A DNA stretch of 11,135 bases. Source: Desulfatitalea sp. GTDB lineage: Bacteria > Desulfobacterota > Desulfobacteria > Desulfobacterales > Desulfosarcinaceae. A program made the position numbers and the translations under genes. Below are positions 7,322 to 11,135 of the stretch, piece by piece (position 1 is the first letter of the stretch; every line of letters begins with the position of its first letter). Under the pieces are notes generated by a model. The model saw only the letters and a list, made by a program, of their open reading frames with translations, did not search any database and was not told the origin of the DNA. The DNA is taken from the NCBI GenBank assembly GCA_013041835.1, contig JABDRH010000363.1, positions 1 to 11,135 of the forward strand, given 5' to 3'.

Positions 7322-9619
7322 TTAAGCAGGGGGCGGTTCTAGGCCATCTTCTCCGCGATTTCGAATCAGCTTCACCGAGACGGGATCATGGGCATAAAAA
7401 TGAACGTCGCGCTGTGGAAAGGCAATGACGATGCCTGCTTGCCGGAATAGCATCTCAATTCGGAATCGAACGCGGCTTTCGAGGATACGGCGTTCAATGA
7501 CACGATTGATGCTGATCCAGAAATAAACCTCAAACATCAACGCGTTATCGCCAAATTCAGAAAAGAGTACAAAGGGTCCAGGTGTATTGGAAATCTCGGC
7601 GATCTGGTCCGTGGCCTGAATCAACAACTCGCGTACTGCCTCCACCGCGGAGCCGTAAGCCACCCCTACACTGACATGGGTGCGGATCTTTGTGTTGCTC
7701 AGGGTCCAGTTTGTAATGTTTTTCTCCAAAAAGACGCTGTTGGGCACAAGGATATCGATATTTTCGCCGGTGCGGATTCTTGTGCAACGGGCGCCCACTT
7801 CTTCCACTTGCCCCAGGACGCCGTCGATTTCAATCAGGTCGCTGATGGAAATCGGCTTTTCCCCCATGATGATGAACCCGCTGATGAAGTTGTTGATCAG
7901 ATTTTGAGCGCCGAAGCCGACCCCGATAGCCACGGCGCCGCCCAGAAAGGCGAACGCCGCCAGGGGAATGTTCACCAATCGAAGGGCCAGAAGCAAAACC
8001 AACACATATGCCGTATAGGTGAAAAGCTTCTCGATATTGGCGGCTGTGGTCTTTTTGAGCTGAGACTTGGCCAGAACCAGCCGTCCCAATCTTTTGATCA
8101 GGTACTTGGCGGTCAGCAGTCCGACAATCAAGAGGGTGATCGCAAAGACGGCCTTTCGCACCGTCACTGAATTGTCATCGATGACCCACAGCTCATATTC
8201 CCAAATATGGCCAACCTGGCCGACGATACGGCCAAACTCTTCCCAAAACGGCCGCCGTACCTTCTTAAATGCCAGTTCGTCCATGAATCGCCGATCCAAC
8301 GACTGAGCTGATGTCAAATACCATGCTGTTTCCAGGCGGTCTCTGATCTGCTGCTTCAAGGCGCGGAGTTGCTCCTGGTACTGCTGCCGTTGCGCCGGCG
8401 CAAGACCCGTATCCGCAATATGGGTCTCAAGCGCGTCGACCTGCCGCATCAAGCCGGCTTGTCGGATTTGTTCGGCATTGATCATCTGCCCCATCTTTTT
8501 AAAATGCGGATTGGTGTCGGACATCCATTGGTCGAACGAAGCGCTGTCTTTGCTGCCTCTGAGAAGCTCGTATCGATGATGCCAGACCTGCCGCTGATGC
8601 TCGAGCAGGCGCAACCGCTCCTGGCCCTGTTCAATGGCCGCCTGATAGGTCTCGCGCCACATCTCCCGGGTCTGCAAGACGGCTTGCGCTGTCAGCCGAT
8701 CCTCCGGGTTCAGGTTGTTTTGGCTTTTTACGAAAGCCTTTCGGTACGCTTCATCCGCCTGGCTTTTGGATGCAATCCATTTTTCGAGAGACGCTTTTAA
8801 TTCGGCCTGTTTCTTATCGTAATCCTGAAGCTGCTGCTGCAGGTCCTTCGGATCGAATTGGAGGTTTGCCCTGACCCAATTCAGCTTTAATTGGTAAATC
8901 TGCGATCTGACTTCCAGGATGTCACGCTCCGCTTCCAGGTTCTCCAGTTTTAGCTGTTCGTTTTGGAACAACAGCTCGTTCAGATCTTGCTCAATCTCCA
9001 AGGACGCTAAACGCCAGGCTTCCGCCGATCGCTCCGGCTCCGCGGTGAAGGCAGCAAGTTTTTCCTTTCGCACCCGAAACTCCTTGAGGACATTGGTCAG
9101 GGCAATCCGAGTATCCTCTATGGAGCGTTTTCCGGCATCAATGCTGTTCAGTATCGATTCCAATTCCTGATCGACACTGCCCGCCTCTTGCAGCAAGATA
9201 TCATAAAAACCCAGAGAATATGGCGGCTTACGGTCCATGCCGGCCAACTTCTGAGCCGCCAGTTGATCCAAAACCAGCGCTTTATCGTTTTGCAGATCCT
9301 TTTTTTTGCCAAGATACGTGATCATTTCCAGGTAGGTATTTTTAACCTGCGCCAACAGGTTGATCCGTGTTTTTAGGTCGGAAGAGGAGACGCCGAACTG
9401 TCGGGCAGACGGTTCGGTGGCGCTGTGCTCCGACAACGCAATGCGTTTATCCAACGCAGTGATGGCGTCGTGGACGGCATCGACCGTCCAATGTCCGTTC
9501 CCGGCATCACCGGGCTTTTCAATGATGGGCTCGGCGGCACCGGCGGGTGTGATTGCCCATGCGAGCGAAATCAATAATCCGATTACCAGGGCCCCGGCAT
9601 GCATATGACTTTTTTTCAT
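7322..9619 (-). CDS. Large mechanosensitive channel, MscK (KefA)-like
   Basis: A 765-residue envelope protein. It has a signal peptide (1-29, cleavage near PAGAA), then a long periplasmic, helix-rich region (about 40-455) full of Glu, Gln, Lys and Leu with coiled-coil character. Three helices follow at about 488-506, 533-550 and 553-586. The last is the MscS pore helix: FAFLGGAVAIGVGFGAQNLINN, then FISGFIIMGEKPISISDLIEIDG and the LVPNSVF motif (624-630) of the beta domain. E. coli MscK and MscM are near 1,100 residues with more membrane helices, so this is a shortened member. It should gate on membrane tension and, as known for MscK, could be ion-sensitive. GGAG five bases before the ATG supports the start. 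It reads toward the MscS gene and away from the cation pump, sharing its upstream region with the latter. Confidence 0.92.
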   Translation of the reverse strand: MKKSHMHAGALVIGLLISLAWAITPAGAAEPIIEKPGDAGNGHWTVDAVHDAITALDKRIALSEHSATEPSARQFGVSSSDLKTRINLLAQVKNTYLEMITYLGKKKDLQNDKALVLDQLAAQKLAGMDRKPPYSLGFYDILLQEAGSVDQELESILNSIDAGKRSIEDTRIALTNVLKEFRVRKEKLAAFTAEPERSAEAWRLASLEIEQDLNELLFQNEQLKLENLEAERDILEVRSQIYQLKLNWVRANLQFDPKDLQQQLQDYDKKQAELKASLEKWIASKSQADEAYRKAFVKSQNNLNPEDRLTAQAVLQTREMWRETYQAAIEQGQERLRLLEHQRQVWHHRYELLRGSKDSASFDQWMSDTNPHFKKMGQMINAEQIRQAGLMRQVDALETHIADTGLAPAQRQQYQEQLRALKQQIRDRLETAWYLTSAQSLDRRFMDELAFKKVRRPFWEEFGRIVGQVGHIWEYELWVIDDNSVTVRKAVFAITLLIVGLLTAKYLIKRLGRLVLAKSQLKKTTAANIEKLFTYTAYVLVLLLALRLVNIPLAAFAFLGGAVAIGVGFGAQNLINNFISGFIIMGEKPISISDLIEIDGVLGQVEEVGARCTRIRTGENIDILVPNSVFLEKNITNWTLSNTKIRTHVSVGVAYGSAVEAVRELLIQATDQIAEISNTPGPFVLFSEFGDNALMFEVYFWISINRVIERRILESRVRFRIEMLFRQAGIVIAFPQRDVHFYAHDPVSVKLIRNRGEDGLEPPPA

Positions 9620-9700
9620 ACCTACTCCATGATCTTTCTGAAATGATAATCAGCACAGACATCGCTAATAATCGGGGGATTGCGTAGAGCATGTTCGAAA

Positions 9701-9855
9701 GACATATGACATAATCCACCGCCGGCTTTCAAGGTAATTGAACCGCCACAACCAGCGTGTCAAACAAAGAGGCGTTTTGAGAGCGTTTTGGCGTTTCTAT
9801 GTGTTCAACTCCACACTGGGGTCGAGCATTGACATACAATCGCGCCTTTGACATA
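9701..9855. repeat. Four GACATA copies in the divergent upstream region
   Basis: GACATA occurs at 9701-9706, 9708-9713, 9831-9836 and 9850-9855, all in the same orientation. The first two are seven bases apart. The last two belong to an exact eight-base repeat, TTGACATA (9829-9836 and 9848-9855), spaced by 19 bases, close to two helical turns. They lie between the leftward MscK-like gene and the rightward pump unit, so they may be binding sites for a regulator of one or both genes (inference). One copy also forms the likely -35 box of the rightward promoter. Confidence 0.4.
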
Positions 9856-9857
9856 GT
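9829..9857 (+). promoter_or_regulatory. Putative sigma-70 promoter of the microprotein/pump unit
   Basis: A perfect -35 TTGACA (9829-9834), a 17-base spacer and a -10 CATAGT (9852-9857, four of six matches). Transcription would begin near 9864, only about six bases before the ATG of the 42-codon open frame and about 130 bases before the pump ATG. The microprotein message would therefore be nearly leaderless, which fits the lack of a ribosome site there. Based on consensus match only. Confidence 0.45.
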
Positions 9858-9869
9858 CACTTGCGTAAA

Positions 9870-9998
9870 ATGCAAGCTCCTGTCTTTTTGGTGGTCTTCG
9901 GCCTGTTATTCTCCATCTTTTTGACCCTGGTGTTCGTACCTGTTTTTACGCCTGGCGCCTCAGGATTAACTACCAACCATAAAGGGAGTGAAATATGA
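9870..9998 (+). CDS. Putative 42-residue single-helix membrane microprotein overlapping the pump gene
   Basis: An open frame of 42 codons from ATG (9870-9872) to TGA (9996-9998). The stop overlaps the ATG of the cation pump as ATGA, an arrangement typical of translational coupling. The product has one strongly hydrophobic helix (about residues 4-26, rich in Val, Phe and Leu) and a short polar tail with TTNHKGSEI-like sequence. I recognise no family. By analogy, small one-helix proteins accompany transport ATPases in bacteria (KdpF, MgtR, MgtS) and regulate the animal Ca2+ pump (phospholamban, sarcolipin); that link is inference from size and position. There is no clear ribosome site, but the start lies just after a predicted promoter. 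TTG at 9861 and GTG at 9891 are alternative starts. It could also be a non-coding leader that happens to stay open. Confidence 0.45.
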   Translation: MQAPVFLVVFGLLFSIFLTLVFVPVFTPGASGLTTNHKGSEI

Positions 9999-11135
9999 CA
10001 ACCAACAGCACACCCGCTTGGCACCATAGCGCTATTGAGGAGATCTTGAAGCAATTGGAGGTTTCGCCAGAGCAGGGATTGACCGCCGATGAGGCCGTCC
10101 GGCGGCAACAGGCGCACGGCCCCAATATCCTCAAGAAAGACACCGGCAAAAGCGCACTTCAATTATTTTTGGGACAGTTCAAGGACCCCATGATCTATAT
10201 CCTGATCTCCGCCTTCCTGCTGATGGTTTTTCTGTCCGAATGGCTGGAAGCGGCGGTGGTGTTTGTCATCGTGCTGGCCAACGCAGTGATCGGGTTCGCC
10301 CAGGAGTCCAAGGCATTGAAAGCCATGGATGCGCTTTCCAAAAGCATGGAAGTCGAGACCACTGTAGTGCGGGGCGGCACCGCTCAACGGATTGCCGCGG
10401 ACCAATTGGTTCCCGGAGATATCGTCACGCTGCAGTCGGGAGACAAGGTCCCGGCCGACTTGCGATTGTTGAGAATCCGGGAGCTGCAAGTGGATGAATC
10501 GGCGCTCACGGGCGAATCGGTTCCAGTGCGCAAACAGACCGCGTCATTACCCGACGACACCGTGCTGGCCGACCGCACTAACCTGGCCTACTCCTCGACA
10601 CTGGTCACCTACGGCACCGGAACCGGCGTGGTCACCACCATCGGCGATCACACCGAAATCGGCCACATCAACGAGATGCTCACCTCGGCCGACGTCCTGG
10701 AAACCCCGCTGACTCGCAAAATTCATCAGTTCAGCCGCGTCCTGCTCATAGGCGTCGTCTGTCTCTCCTGCGTGGCGCTCATCTTCGGCCGGCTGCACGG
10801 GTACACCGGTTCCGATTTGATCCTGACCGTCATCTCCCTGGCCGTGGCCGCCATTCCCGAAAGCCTGCCGGCGGTGGTCACCGTCATCCTGGCCCTCGGC
10901 GTCACCCGCCTGGCTCGTAAAAACGCCATCATCCGCAAGCTGCCGGCCGTTGAAACCCTGGGCAGCACCTCCATTATCTGTTCCGACAAGACCGGCACCC
11001 TGACCCAAAACGAAATGACCGTGACGCAAATTGAAGCAGGCGGGCGGATATTTGCCGTGTCCGGCGTCGGGTACAAACCCGAGGGGGATTTCAGCCTTGA
11101 AGGCGTCCGTGCCGACCCCCATACCCACCCCGCAC
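9995..11135 (+). CDS. P2A-type cation-transporting ATPase, N-terminal part (Ca2+-ATPase-like; 3' end outside window)
   Basis: An inner-membrane ATP-driven cation pump; 380 codons are visible of a protein usually near 880-920 residues, and the frame is open at the window end. In order: N-terminal cation-ATPase domain (about 8-60), helices 1-2 (about 66-101), actuator domain with the dephosphorylation loop TGES (172-175), helices 3-4 (about 247-300) with PESLPAVVT (288-296), and the phosphorylation motif DKTGTLT starting at Asp331, preceded by RKLPAVETLGSTSIICS. Glu289 corresponds to the helix-4 cation ligand of SERCA; PEGLP is the commoner form, so Ser290 is a mild variant. This places it among P2A Ca2+/Mn2+ or related pumps, but the helix 5, 6 and 8 ligands that decide the ion are outside the window. 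AGGGAG (9983-9988) lies six bases before the ATG. Its start overlaps the stop of the upstream 42-codon frame. Confidence 0.93.
   Translation, partial: MTTNSTPAWHHSAIEEILKQLEVSPEQGLTADEAVRRQQAHGPNILKKDTGKSALQLFLGQFKDPMIYILISAFLLMVFLSEWLEAAVVFVIVLANAVIGFAQESKALKAMDALSKSMEVETTVVRGGTAQRIAADQLVPGDIVTLQSGDKVPADLRLLRIRELQVDESALTGESVPVRKQTASLPDDTVLADRTNLAYSSTLVTYGTGTGVVTTIGDHTEIGHINEMLTSADVLETPLTRKIHQFSRVLLIGVVCLSCVALIFGRLHGYTGSDLILTVISLAVAAIPESLPAVVTVILALGVTRLARKNAIIRKLPAVETLGSTSIICSDKTGTLTQNEMTVTQIEAGGRIFAVSGVGYKPEGDFSLEGVRADPHTHPA

Noticed and set aside
9857..10162. A 101-codon leftward open frame across the pump start
   Set aside because: It covers the predicted promoter end, the microprotein and the N-terminus of the pump on the other strand, and has no family features.
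10547..11128. A 193-codon leftward open frame opposite the cation pump
   Set aside because: The forward strand has unmistakable P-type ATPase motifs across the whole span; the reverse product is Gly/Asp-rich low complexity.

Overview
The window looks like chromosomal DNA of a flagellated, Gram-negative bacterium with an outer membrane and moderately high G+C. The gene types (a stand-alone FlgM, a eukaryote-like SLC12 cotransporter, an MscK-type channel, an outer-membrane barrel) would fit a deltaproteobacterium such as a Desulfosarcina-type Desulfobacterota. That placement is an inference from gene style, not a measurement. No tRNA, rRNA, CRISPR array, insertion sequence or phage gene was seen.

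Left part (1-3208): the 3' two thirds of metK (S-adenosylmethionine synthetase) reads rightward. It converges on a small leftward receiver-domain gene whose phospho-acceptor aspartate is replaced by glutamate. About 560 bases without a convincing gene follow, then a rightward gene for a secreted outer-membrane beta-barrel with omptin-like features, and a flgM-type anti-sigma-28 gene.

Middle (3209-7131): after a leader with a strong hairpin comes a likely three-gene rightward operon. It encodes an 854-residue cation-chloride cotransporter of the SLC12 family with an alanine/glutamate-rich coiled-coil tail, a two-helix LapA-domain membrane protein, and a compact MscS channel of 285 residues.

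Right part (7132-11135): a leftward 765-residue MscK-like mechanosensitive channel converges on the MscS gene, with an inverted repeat between them. Its upstream region is shared with a divergent rightward unit. That unit begins with an unlisted 42-codon open frame for a single-helix hydrophobic microprotein, whose stop overlaps (ATGA) the start of a P2A-type (Ca2+-ATPase-like) cation pump that runs off the window. Four copies of GACATA lie in this divergent region.

Taken together, 3378-11135 reads as an ion and osmotic homeostasis neighbourhood: one ion-gradient-driven salt importer, two tension-gated release channels of different size, and one ATP-driven cation pump. The most interesting candidates are the microprotein coupled to the pump and the receiver with glutamate at the phosphorylation site.
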